From Loxodes magnus (lineage: Eukaryota > Ciliophora > Karyorelictea > Loxodida > Loxodidae), in contig CAMPDV010001024.1 in assembly GCA_946699065.1 (NCBI GenBank), positions 83,420 through 147,419 on the forward strand: a stretch of 64,000 nucleotides of DNA, given 5' to 3'. The translations under genes were made by a program, and so were the position numbers. Each line of letters begins with the position of its first letter. The stretch's first letter is position 1. Positions 32,814 to 45,700 of this stretch are shown piece after piece. Below the pieces are notes generated by a model. The model worked only from the letters and a program-made list of their open reading frames with translations. It did not search any database and was not told the origin of the DNA.

Positions 32814-34477
32814 CGGATATATCAAAATAAGAATTTTAGAATTTAAAAATAACAAAATATTTAGAAAACAACTTGCCTTTTTAAATATTTTGATCATTAT
32901 AACTCTAAAAAAATCATTTAATAAAGCTATTTTATAGCAATCTTCTATTATATCCTTATAAATTCAAAAGTTTAAAAAATAATTATTATTTTTATTTGTT
33001 GTATGAATCAAGTGCTTTTCATTAATATAGTGAAATGAATTAATATTTGTAATTTAATTTCTATATACAATTTAAATAATAAGAATCTTTAATTTTGACT
33101 ATATAATAAATTATGTACCCCTTTAGAAATATAATTTAACAGAGAAACTTGCATAATCTAACCAAAATTTTCTAGTGGTAATTATTCTTAAAATTTTAAA
33201 CGAAAATAGCTTTTATTATATCCATCACTTTATATAAATTAAAAAATCTTACAACAAACTATTGTAAATTTGTTTGGATAAATAAATAAAGATAAAATTG
33301 ATCTTTGTTGTCAAAATAAGCGGATAATTATAAAAGTCATTCGTCTCATTTTAACTATAAATTAAATAAACTAAGCTTTTGCTTAAAAATAATTTAATAC
33401 CTGTTCATTTCCATTTAATTTTTTAGCTATTTAGTTTACCCAAAATAGTTTAAGTGTATTAAAGAAAAAAGTATCTTTGTTTCTCTTAAATTAAAATAAA
33501 TAAAATAATAGCTTTATTAATAGTTATTTATATTTTTATTAAACTATTATGAAAACTCATAGATAAAACATTAGACTAAATTATTTAGCATTATCCTAAA
33601 TTAATATTTTTTTATTTATTTTCCTTAATTAAATTTTTATTTCTAAAAATATTCTAATTTTCATACTATTAACCCAGAAATTAGCTATTTGATAGAATTT
33701 TTAAGTTAAAAGATTTTATTATTGTATTTATGATATAGACATATAAAAACTGGTAAAGCTTAAGTATCTTAAATTTTAAGTTTAAATTTATCTAACTACA
33801 TTATGGAAAAATAAAATGGTTATATTTATATGAATCTCTTTAATTAGGAAAAGTATTAAGTTTATTATAAATTATTTTATTTAAATTTAAATTATTTTAT
33901 TTAAATTAGCGTAAACTAATTTTATAAAAATAAGCAAATCAGCATTGTTTTTGCTTCAACAAGCTTGATTGCAATAAGTTTTTTATTGCTTAGCCAATTA
34001 TAACTTTAGTTTACTAATAAATAAAGCTAGTATGATGTTTTTCTTTTTGATAAATAAGTGGCGAAGATAAAAAATATATAGAAACATTGTATGTATAGTT
34101 TCTTAATTTATATAAAAGGTTAAATTAGTAGATTTATTAGATAAAAACTTAAATTTAGATGGACAAAAAGAAAATTTTTAAAAGTAAATAATAAATTTTT
34201 TAACCTAAAGTTTATCTAATAACTAGTTGTGATATAAGTTTAATTAAATTTTATAATTTCTATATATGAATTTGTCTTAATGGCTGATTATTATTTAATT
34301 TATTACTAAATCCTTACTTAAACTTAAGAAATATAATGGCTCTTTCCTTTCGAAAGTAAAACTGAACTTAATTAATAAAAAATTGATATAATTTTAAGTA
34401 ATTTAGTGTATATTATATCATGACTATTATATGATCATTATACTCTTATGGACTTGGTGTACAAATTGTAATTGCTC

Positions 34478-34560
34478 CAGAGCGGGGAATCGAACTCAGT
34501 CTAAATTAGACTTAATGGCTAATAGCCTGTAATTAAACTACCTAAGTAATTGAAGAACAA
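34478..34560 (-). pseudogene. tRNA-like relic
   Basis: The minus strand has a B-box-like GTTCGATTCC, an acceptor-like GCTCTGGAGC and a perfect 6-bp hairpin AGTCTA/TAGACT where a class II variable arm would be. The T-stem is broken and the acceptor pairs only partly, so no working anticodon arm can be drawn. It is probably a degenerate tRNA or tRNA-derived element. Confidence 0.35.
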
Positions 34561-37500
34561 GTTATTAGTCTTAGGTTTAGTTTAAAGCAAATTTTATCTG
34601 TTTTATATTTCAAAGTGTGAATGAGAGCTATTTTTTACATGAATTCCTCCATGATGCAATTATATAATAAAATTAGAAGATTTAAATACTTTGACTTAGA
34701 AAAGTTTAAGTAATATACTTTTCAAAATAATAGGATTGTTGCTTAATCTAAAGTCAAACTTAGATATTAGATTAAAATAAAAGTAGCTTAATTTATTTTA
34801 ATGTTTTATTAAATTTATTAAAATCCAGCAATTCATTAATAAAATATCTGAGATTTCAGAGAATCTACAATAAAATACTCTTGAGTTATTGGTAGATAGT
34901 AATTATCAATAAATGTATAATATTTTATAAAACAGAAAATCAAAATAAGTTTAAAGGCAAATAGACTAGATGGCTTATTTATCTGATAGCAAAGTGTTAT
35001 TTGATATAAGCTAATTATTATTTGATTTTAACAAAAGAATAAAGATACCTATTAAAACTATTGCTAGTTAGCTTTTTATTTTCTAGTTAGATAATACAGA
35101 ATATAAAGTATTTATTTTAAACACATTCATGTTTACACTATGGAAATAGTTTTTATAATGATACTTAATATGATTAAGTATGTTAATAAATTAAATATTA
35201 AGGATATATTTCTTTTAATGGATTTATTAATATTCTAGATTTAAATCTTAAGTGGTATATATCAGAATGCAATTAATGCTTGTTATAACTAATTATATCT
35301 TTATTAGATTATAAGCTTTTTAAACTATTATTAGATTAAGGTTATTTGTAAAAAATTAAAAGTTTAAACTTAATATCCTTTTATGTTTATTTACTAGTAA
35401 TATAAGTTGGTATATAAGTGAAAAGTGTAAAATAGCATTGATATCTTAAATAACTTTTTATTTAAAATTTTATACTAAATATACTTAAATCTGAATAATA
35501 AAAATATTTTATTTACATTTTATTAAACTACTAGAAAATTAAGAAGCAAATCATTTAACAGATATCAAATATACAAATAAAGAGACTAAAATAGCTATTG
35601 CTCACTTAAATTTAAAGAGATGTTGTTTAGTAATTAAATTAATTTACTAAATTAAGCATTAATTTACAACTTTCTATTTATATATACTTTAATTTCATAA
35701 CTAAAGAACTTATTTCTTTAAAATTAAATCTAAGATTCTCTTATAATACACTATTTAATCTAGTTTATATAAAAACCAGTCAATTACTTTTTGAATACTT
35801 ATTTGTTATTATATGGTAAGAGTATAAATCCATTTTTATTTTAGTTTTATTATTATTTAAAAAAGCTTATTTATTTAATAAAAATTAGAATTAATATTTT
35901 TATTCTTAACTTTCTTCTTTCAGTCTATTTTTAAGTTACTAATTTAAATTTTAACTAATATTAGACCTTAAATTAAAATTTAAAATTAAAATTTAAAATT
36001 AAATATAATTGTAAGTGAATAGCTATATGATAAGCTATTTTCAATCTCAGTTGCTCGCATTGTAAAAAGTTTATTAAGCATTTAATAAATGATGCTTTGA
36101 ATTATAATAATTTAGATTATTTTTAATTAAATAAAAGCTTATAATTAAATTAATAGTTTGTATTTATATTTAATAAGTTTCTTATTATTTTCAAATATAA
36201 ATTATTTAATTTTTACAAAGCTATTATGTTTATACTTGTTTCAATCCTATAAATTAAAAAGCCTTTATTAAGAATATATTCTTTCAAATAAAATTATCCT
36301 AAGTATATTAATTTTTCTTAAGTTTCTTATTTAATCTTTTTATCTTTTAGAAATAAATTCTAATTTAAAGCTGCAAATTTTCAATTATCTTAATTATGAA
36401 CTTAATTTAATTTAGGCTTTAAATTATTATTCATATTTCAAGCCTCCTAAGCTATTAATAGATAAAAGTAAAATAAAGAAATTGTCTTTTTGCTTTATCT
36501 AGCAATAAGAAAAGACTGATTACCTTTTTTAGCATAAAAATAACAAACTAATTATAGTGAAACTTATTTTATCTTTCTACATTATGAGTATATAATCTTA
36601 ATAAATAAAACAAAAAACTTTCATATAAAAATTAAAAAAATGACTTATATATGGTTTATTTATTTTCAACTTTAGTAAAATAATTTTATTTAAATAAAAG
36701 TAGAACTCACTAGATTCTAAATCTAAATGTAATTTTAATAGTTTATATCAAAATATTTTTCTTCTTTTTATTACATTTCTAGCATGTTTTAAAGAAATTA
36801 AAGGATAACTAAATTTTAGGTGATTTATTCTTTGTTAATTTTAATAATAATTACATTTCACAGGATATAAATGAATCTAATTATCCAAAGTAAAGTACTT
36901 TAACTATATAAATAGTTAAGATTTAGAATGATTTTCTACTCTCCTCATAATTGGATCTAATTTATAAAATTTAAATAAATTTATTTATCATTCTATTTAA
37001 CTATATTAGCATTATATGCCCATTTAACTTCATAAATTTCAATTAAAATTTGTAGCAAATTAGTTATTAATATCATGTCTACTCTATTTTAAATCTACAT
37101 CTTTTTATTTTTAAATAGTTTTCATCTGAGAATTTCTTTTTCCTCTTCTCACTTTTTCTAAAAATTATTTTTTCTTATATTTTTAGTCTTTAAAACTTTG
37201 TGATTTCATAATTTATCGAATAAAGAGAAAACATTTATTAATCATATATTTTAAATAAAATTCATAACCTTTAAAAAACTCTGAATTAATAAACAAATAA
37301 TCATTAAAAACTAAGTTATTTACTTTTGCATCTAATACTTTAAATCCTTTAAGTTATTATGAGTTATTGTTCTAAAAATAGAAATAATAATTAGAGTAAA
37401 TTTCTTTTTACTTATTTATTTAACAATCAAATAAATAAACTAAATCTTATTACTTTAAGATAAAAATAAACTTAATATATTTACTAAAGCAACTTCTATT

Positions 37501-37797
37501 TTACCTATATTTATACCATATTTAATCATTTTATATCAATACGTAGAAGTATTTATAACTATATTCCTCTATCTTTCCTCACTTTTAGTATTTCACTAAC
37601 TAAAACCTTTTATGAGTATTAATTTATTGATTCTTTTGTATAAGGAATAATAAAGTTACTTAACTAATAAATTAAATATAGCCTATTTCTCTTTATTATT
37701 CTTAATAACTTTAATTTAAGTCTTTAAATTATAAATCAATTGTTAAATTTATTTCTATTTAAAGAAATTACAACTATGATAATTTCTTAGGTTATAA

Positions 37798-38349
37798 ATG
37801 AAAAATAATTTAGCTGCTCATAAGATAACTCCAGGCATAAAGAATCTTTTGGAATCGATTTTCATCATAATGTTAGTCACAGTAATAGAACTAATCCTTT
37901 ACTTCCAAGGTTTATATTATAAGCCTTGCTAAGAGTCTAAGTACAGCTATCATCTTTAGCTTTTAATCAGAATCCTGTAGCTTCAAATTTTATCTTAGTA
38001 TTTTATTTTCCTCATTTTCTAGTTCAAAGATAAACTAAAGATCTAAGATAAAAGTAATGAGAAGCTGAGTATTATTTTATATCTAATGAGTATAGCGAGT
38101 TTTATAGGAGCTATTGCAGTTATATTCTTATCAGAAATTACCAAAGGATAAGAGGACGAAAAATGTAGTGACTGGATTAGAGAGATAAAAGAAAATTCAG
38201 ATAAAGCAAAAAAAAATTTCATAGTTAAAGAGTTAATAATAGGAGTATTATTAATAGTTTGCAACATTTGGATGTTCATAAAAGTGAGTTAAAAAGAATA
38301 AGGAGTCGAAGAGAGTAATGAAATAGAGATATAGGAGGAGATGATCTGA
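37798..38349 (+). CDS. Small four-helix membrane protein, family copy 2
   Basis: 183 residues, colinear with the gene at 5128-5679 and ending at the same relative TGA (38347-38349). The substitutions are few and no indel breaks the frame, which argues that the protein has been kept under selection or that the duplication is recent. Helix order and the YKPC and DEKCSDWI motifs are unchanged. The gene lies at the right end of duplicated segment copy 2, about 20 bp before identity ends, so its 3' flank differs from that of copies 1 and 3. Function unknown. Confidence 0.75.
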
Positions 38350-38368
38350 TTCAAAAATTTTTAATTTT

Positions 38369-40900
38369 AATAAAGCTTGTAAGGCGAAAAAATATTAGAT
38401 TATAATTTCTAGTCATTAAATCTGATATAATTTTTTAATAATAGCACTTGAACAAGATTTTATCTATTTAATTTGAATAATTAAAGATATATATAGGCTT
38501 TTTTTATTAATTTGCTTTAGTTTTATACTTTTTTTAATTTAAGAATCTTTAAAAAACATAAATTTTATAAATTCTTTTCTAAAATTTAATTTATATTTAT
38601 TCATTGTTTTAACTTTATCAAAATTAAGGAAAAATTTAGGTCTAAGTAAAGAATTAGTTTTGACAATTTAAAATTAAAATTTTTTAGATTCTTCTAAAGT
38701 TTTAAGAAGATGAAATTATTACTCAAAATATAAATATTTTTACAAATTTTCAAATTTCTATAGAATTTTTCCTTTATGCATTAATTTTAATGTTTTTTTT
38801 TAAAGTTAGACAAAAAGAAGATAGTTTAAATTAACTAAAGTTATGTGGCTTATAAGGTTAAATTTTGTTTTTAATAATTATTTTCGGAATAATTCTTTAA
38901 TTATTTTTTTAGTGTAATCAGATCATCTCTATAGCTATTTTGTCTTTTTTAATTAAAATTACTTATTGCTCTATTTTAGGATTATTAATTACATCAATAT
39001 CATTAGTTGCATTTTTTTCTTAGTTCTTATCAAGTTCTGAAAATATTAAAATGTTCAAGATTCTCAAAAAATGTTGAACTTTAAGTTATTAAAATAAATT
39101 TATAGAACTTCTTAATTCCCCTTGAGTTAATTTTTAGTTAACGTAAGATTTGAAAAAATAGTTTCAGAAAGAATCAACTGCGAAAGGAGTAAATGGAATA
39201 AATTATTATAAAAATTCAAATTTTTTAGTTAAAATAATTTGTTTGTTTTTAGTAAAGCATAAATCCTAAAGCAATCTCTTATATGGTGATTCATAACATA
39301 AAGTCATTTAGCTTATAATATAATAATATTATATATAATTTTCATTTTTAAATGTACTTTTATATAAATAATTTTTCCAAATAAAAAAATAAGAAAATAA
39401 AAAAAATAAATATTTTAAAAACATTTTATTTAAAAATTTTAAATCCTAATTTATTTTAAAAGGCAAATTAAAAAAATGCTATAAATTATTATATTTGTTA
39501 ATATTAAATTTTAATTTAAAAACTTATAAAATTACTAATTTTTTATACTAAGTTCATTAATATGACTAGAATGAAATTTTATTATAAATTTATAAAAAAA
39601 GTTTTTAATCATGAGTGATATCATTTTTGATTTTTCATTAAATTAAAAAAACATTTTAAAGATATAATTCAAATTAGAAAATTTCATAACTTAAACAAAT
39701 TTTTTATCCATTTATAGAATTTTATGCTATTAAAATTAATATTCCATCTAATTATTTATCCTAATTAGATCAGAAAAAAATTAACAATTTTATTTTTCAC
39801 AGTAGATTATAATTAAAAATAATTATTTCATTTTAACTATAAAATAAATAAATTTAGGTTTCTTAAAATTAATAAATATAATTTTGCTAAATCCTTTAAT
39901 TTATTATTTATTTCATCAAAATTTTCATAATAATTAAGAAAGTTATTTCAAATTTATATTTTATTTTATTTTTATATATATATTCAGTATAATAATATAT
40001 TTTTAATTTTATTAGGCAATCATTTAGATAAACTAATATATATAATTAAAATTTAGATAAATGATTAAATAAATCTATTTATTATTGTCCTAAATAAAAA
40101 ATATTTGTATTTATTTTTTATTTCATATTTCTATCAAAATAATTTTAATTATTCCAATTAAGTAAAAATTATCTATTTGCTTAAATATAGATTTATCATC
40201 CTATTTTTTAATTTGTTATTTCTGCAAATTAAAGAAATTAAAGTTTAGATATCTTAAAACAACTATAATTATAGTATATAAATAATTAAATTTTTGCTTT
40301 AATGCTTAAGAATAAAAAATAGTTAATATTTTGATATTATCTAATTTATTTAATAATAATTATTATGCTAAATTATATATCCTATGTAAATTTTATTTTA
40401 TATATCTTAAAATATTTTAATAGTTAAAAGGTTTTAAGATTAACTTTTTAAAATATGACAAATAACCTTAAAAAAGATAACTTAAAAATGGGCTTGAAAA
40501 GTGATTTTTTAATTGATTTAAAAATCTGGTTAAAATAGAAAGGTTCTAAGCACTAAATTATTTTTTCATTATAAATTGGATAAAATATTGATTAAGTTCA
40601 AGAGTTTATTATAATATATCTTAAATAAATCATTATTTGCAAATGTTTTTATACTAACTTACTAGTATTTTAAGCATTCTCTATATATAATTTCTGTCTT
40701 TATACTTTATTAAACTTAAATTTTGATTTAATTGAGTAATAATAGAATTTTTTTAATTTGAGTGATAAAATTTAAATAATAAAAAAAGAATTATATATAA
40801 GGATTTATTATTTATACAACTTTAAATTGGATAAAATTTATATAAATATCTAACCTTCTAAATAGATTTAATTTCTATTATATTTAATCAAAACGTTATA
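38369..40900. other. Long AT-rich tract, no gene seen
   Basis: About 2.5 kb of extremely AT-rich DNA. No protein-like frame, RNA gene or repeat of note was found. Confidence 0.4.
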
Positions 40901-40927
40901 TATCTAGAAAATGGAAAGCTTCTTAAA

Positions 40928-41705
40928 ATGTTTTTGCATAGCTCTAAAGAAACAGTAGATTTGAGAAAGACCAGAACAAGTTACTACCGCTTTGAGTAGA
41001 AACCATTCTAATCTTCCTTAAAGAGTCAAAAATCAACGATAAGCATGCTACCGACTGCTGAGAAACCGAGAAAGAAACAACAATAGCAAACGTCCTCAGT
41101 TAGTCAATTTATCTCTTAGCAGTCACAGGAAAAAGACCTAGCATTAATGCTACTGAGCTGAACTAGAAATACACAAGCTTAATCTGGAGAAAGATATGAC
41201 ATTTAATTACTGCATCTAATCTTAAAAAGTTTCACATTTATTGAGTAGATTTAAATATGAGATTCAGTCTCTTAGATTAAATCTTGGGTCTTTAAAAGAA
41301 GAGTTATTGGTAGTCAAACAAGAAAATTCTTAACTTAACAAAGTCTGTCAATAGTATAAGACCATGTTATGAACACAATTCAAGATACACAAATTTCAAT
41401 AAATTTATTTTAGCTCGAACCATAACATTCCTCCAGAGTCCTCCAACTAACCAGAAAGGTCCAGTAAAAGCAAAAAAATAAATGCACTGGATACCTTTAC
41501 CGAAATCGTCCAGATTTCTAGAGACGTAGAGGGAATATTAGAACAGGTTCTATTAGCAAAACAAAGATAAACACTGATGATTAATTTGAAGGAAGATGTA
41601 CTGCGATCCGCGGGGAAAACTTACAAAAATAAACTACCTAAACCAATGATTGAGCAACAAATTTGCATAAAAGGCATCTTTTTATGAAAATCAAGAGCCA
41701 TTTGA
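40928..41705 (+). CDS. Single-copy relative of the retroelement coiled-coil protein
   Basis: ATG 40928 starts KETVDLRKTRTSYYRFEQK and a basic Gln/Ser-rich stretch with EKPRKKQQQQTSSVSQF, matching in order and style the EKPRKQSKS region of the retroelement protein. After a one-base frame change near 41130-41165 the frame reads LEIHKLNLEKDMTFNYC, then LRLNLGSLKEELLVVKQENS (coiled coil) and VEGILEQVLLAKQRQTLMIN, ending at TGA 41703-41705. G+C is higher than in the flanks, as in other genes here. No (TTA)n tail or flanking duplication is seen. It may be a host paralogue from which the element arose, or an old copy. No intron of a convenient length explains the frame change, so it could be broken. 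Confidence 0.5.
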
Positions 41706-41829
41706 CTTTGAGGATTACTTATCCTCATGTCTAGGCTATCAGTAATAAGATCGCGTCTAAAAAGAATAAATGCTAAACTTATTAGGCTTAAAATCCTTAT
41801 AAACACTATCGAATTTTATATAATCGATT

Positions 41830-42752
41830 CATCGAAAAATTTTAAGATAAAATAAACTTAAAAGTTAATAATTTTTAAAATTGATACCTTTTTCCTTTAA
41901 TAAAATAATTTATTTAATCTCTTTTTAAAAACTTAGATTAAAGGAAAAACCAAAAATATTATTCATATATATTAAAAAAATTATTTAAAAGAGTTTAATT
42001 TTTTAAATAGGAATAGCTTACAATTAAAAATTGAACGAATAAAAATATAAATAATATATTTTAAAATCTATCTAATATTACTTTTTTAATTGTGTATCTT
42101 TCCCATTTAAATATTCATCATATATTATTTTAAACATAGCAAGCATTAATTTAAATCTTTTACTAATTTAACTTCATTTAAAATCTGGCAATGTGGGATT
42201 GAACTAAGATTTTGAGATTTCCACTAATTTTTAAGTCTCAAATTCTTCCAAATATCTATTTCTAGATAATTAATAAATAATATTTAACACTAAAATAAAT
42301 TAAAAACGTATATTAGAACAACTATTTTAGGTATTTTTGTATTAAAGTTCTATTATTTTATTTGGTAGGAAAGCTAATTTTATATGATTTGATAATAAAT
42401 AGGTTATTTATAATAAAAGTATATATAAAGGTAGATATTAAAAAGATTTGAATATTATTTTTATAATTATATCATATTAGCTATGTAAACATATCTATCT
42501 TAGAAATAGTTATTTTTAATTATTTATGATTTTTACACTTTGGAACTATTTTATAAGCAAACTTATTAACTAATTATTATTACTTTAAAACTTTAAGTGT
42601 GAAAGAGATAGAATTTTGTAAAATATTATTTTAAATAGACAGTAAAGCCTTTTGATGTTTAGAATAATTATTTATTTAATTTAGATAAGATAAATATAAG
42701 CATTCACTTAGATTTATTTAACTTTAATAAAATTAAAAAGCAGAATGATTTT
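41830..42752. other. AT-rich tract with a tRNA-like trace
   Basis: No gene seen. At 42190-42245 the minus strand has GTTCAATCCC (B-box-like) and an ACTTAAAAA stretch reminiscent of a Leu(UAA) anticodon loop, but no foldable tRNA. Confidence 0.3.
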
Positions 42753-45700
42753 AAAATAACTATTACTAAATTAATTAAATATAGAAAAGGATAGTTATAA
42801 AATATCAAACAGCTTTAATTTTAATTTTATGGCTAATTAGCTATCAATTCAATATATTCAATAGCACATTAATTTATCACAAATAATTCCTTTTAAATAT
42901 TTAGAAATTATATCTTTAAATAGATTTAAAATAGTTTAAGTCTCATATAAACCTTATCTAACTTTAGAATATTTTTATTTCACTAAAAAGGATCTCTAGC
43001 TAAATCATTATTCATATAAAAGATATCAAATTCTACAATCTATTAATATATATTAATATATATTAATATATATTAATTAGGATGGGATCTTACTAATTTA
43101 AATTAAAAGAACTTTAATAAAAAAATTAAAAAACTATTATTCTTTGAGAAATTGATAATCCTAATAAAATCATTTAAATAAGTATGCTATTTTACATCTA
43201 CTCAACTATTTTAATTAAAATCTAACTTTAAAAAGAATTATTAAACCTAATTATTAATTCATTAATAGAATTCAAGTCAGTTGTATAAATTAAATTAAGG
43301 AAGGTAGGGATAAATATACCTTAAATATTTTATTTTATCATTACTCTATTTATTTACTTTTTAATATTCAATAATTATAAAAATATAGAAATCAAAGAAT
43401 ATATTAAATTTTCATGTTTCCTACTCAAATTAAATATAATAAAATATATCTCCTATATAAATACTAACAAACTCTACTTTAGGTACTTTTTTATAAGTGC
43501 TAATTACTAAAAGTTCATAACTAAATTTGAATGGAAAATTAATATATAAACATCTTTAAATTTATTATAGATTTTAGCATTACCTATAAAAAGCTAGAAG
43601 ATGAAAAATTTCTAAAATATTTATCTATATAAAAAGATTGAAAACTTAATTTGTTTATAGTATATTTAAAATCTATTATATAGCTATAAATCAAAAATAT
43701 CTTTAAAATTTAATCCTAATTTATTTCGTAAAGTCACTCTATTACTAAAAAGGAAAATACAAGTATTAATAAATCAGTATAATACTGAAGAGACTTATTT
43801 TTAAGAGAATATATGCTTTTATATATATAGCTTACATTTTTTTCTCCAATACTTAAAAAATTGTAGTTATAGAGATCAACTGAAAATAATTAGAATTTGG
43901 TCACGTAAAAAATGCTAGCGAAAATAAGAAAAAAAGTATAGATATTTTTAATAGTCAAATTAATAAAAAGGAAACTGATATTATTTACTTCTAAGGATAA
44001 AGGAAACGAAGCACTTTTAAAATTCGAATAAAGATAAATTCTAACTAATATTAAATAAAAAGCAATGAATTTTAAAATCAGTCAGAGATATATGAAACTT
44101 AATCTTATTTAAAGATAGTATAAAATATTAATAGAAAATAAAATAAATATTGGATAATTATCTATCTATCTATCTATCTATGCTAATAAGTCAAATGACT
44201 CTTACAATAAAATCTAAATTAATTGAGAATTATTAAAAGGTAGAAGTCAGAAAAAATATTAAGAAAGATAAATACAAGCAATTTTCAATTATTCAAACCT
44301 GGCATATATTTATAAATAATGCAAAATAAAAGTATTTCGTAATTGAGGAATCGTAAATTAAAGATTTTACATAATAAAAGAATCTTTTTAAATATTGGAT
44401 ACTCAAATAATTATGCGAGAACTAATTTAGAACTCATAAAAAATATAATCGAATTATTAAGCATAATAAACTTAAAGCTTTGTAATTAATTAGTTATCCA
44501 TTTCTACTAAAATATACTTAGAGTATAAATATTAAAAAAATAGAGAGAAAATCAAATTTTACCTTAAAATAAATTCATTAAATTTAAAAATAAAAAAAAT
44601 AAGCAATTAATAAATTTATTTCTTCATATTTGTATAAAGAGCAAGCAAATAATTATCTAGTAGCTTCATTAGATTTTAAGATAAAGCTATTTATATAAAA
44701 TTATTTAGCTATAATAATTCTTTATTTAAAAAGGCTATAAAAGTTAAAAATTGTTAAATCAAATCATCTCCTCCTATATCTCTATTTCATTACTCTCTTC
44801 GACTCCTTATTCTTTTTAGCTCACTTTTATGAACATCTAAATGTTACAAACTATTAATAATACTCCAAGTATAAACATTTTAGCCATGAAATTTTTTTCT
44901 GCTTAATCTGAATTTTCTTTTATCTCTCTAATCCAGTCACTACATTTTTCGTCCTCTTATTCTTTGGTAATTTCTGATAAAAATATAACTGCAATAGCTC
45001 CTATAAAACTCGCTATACTTATTAGATATAAAATAATACTCATCTTCTCATTACTTTTATCTTAGAGCTTTAGTTTATCTTTGAACTAGAAAATGAGGAA
45101 AATAAAATACTAAGATAAAATTTGAAGCTACAGGATTCTGCATAAAAGCTAAAGATGATAACTGTACTTAGACTCTTAGCAAGGCTTATAATATAAACCT
45201 TGGAAGTAAAGGATTAGTTCTATTACTGTGACTAGCATTATGATGAAAATCGATTCCAAAAGATTCTTTACACCTGGAGTTATCTTATCAGCAGCTAACT
45301 TAATTTTCATTTATAACCTAAGAAATTATCATAGTTATAATTCCTTTAAATAGAAATAAATTTAACAATTATTTTATTTAAAGACTTAAATTAAAGTTAT
45401 TAAGAATAATAAAGAGAAATAGGCTATATTTAATTTATTAGTTAAGTAGCTTTATTATTCCTTATACAAATGAATCAATAAATTAATACTCATAAAAGGT
45501 TTTAGTTAGTGAAATACTAAAAGTGAGGAAAGATAGAGGATTATAGTTATAATTACTTCTACGTATTGATATAAAATGATTAAATATGGTATAAATATAG
45601 GTAAAATAGAAGTTGCTTTAGTAAATATATTAAGTTTATTTTTATCTTAAAGTAATAAGATTTAGTTTGTTTTGCTTGATTGTTAAATAAATAAATAAAA

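Larger units (their letters stand above)
32764..38368 (+). repeat. Segmental duplication copy 2 (parts C and A)
   Basis: Part C (about 32764-37000) matches the reverse complement of about 46100-48950. Part A (about 37020-38368) matches 4345-5680 directly and 44759-46100 inverted. Identity is high in long blocks, with small indels; part C is more diverged than part A. The left end lies inside a copy of the first codons of the gene at 48896. Part B is missing here. The only intact gene recognised is at 37798-38349. Confidence 0.8.
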
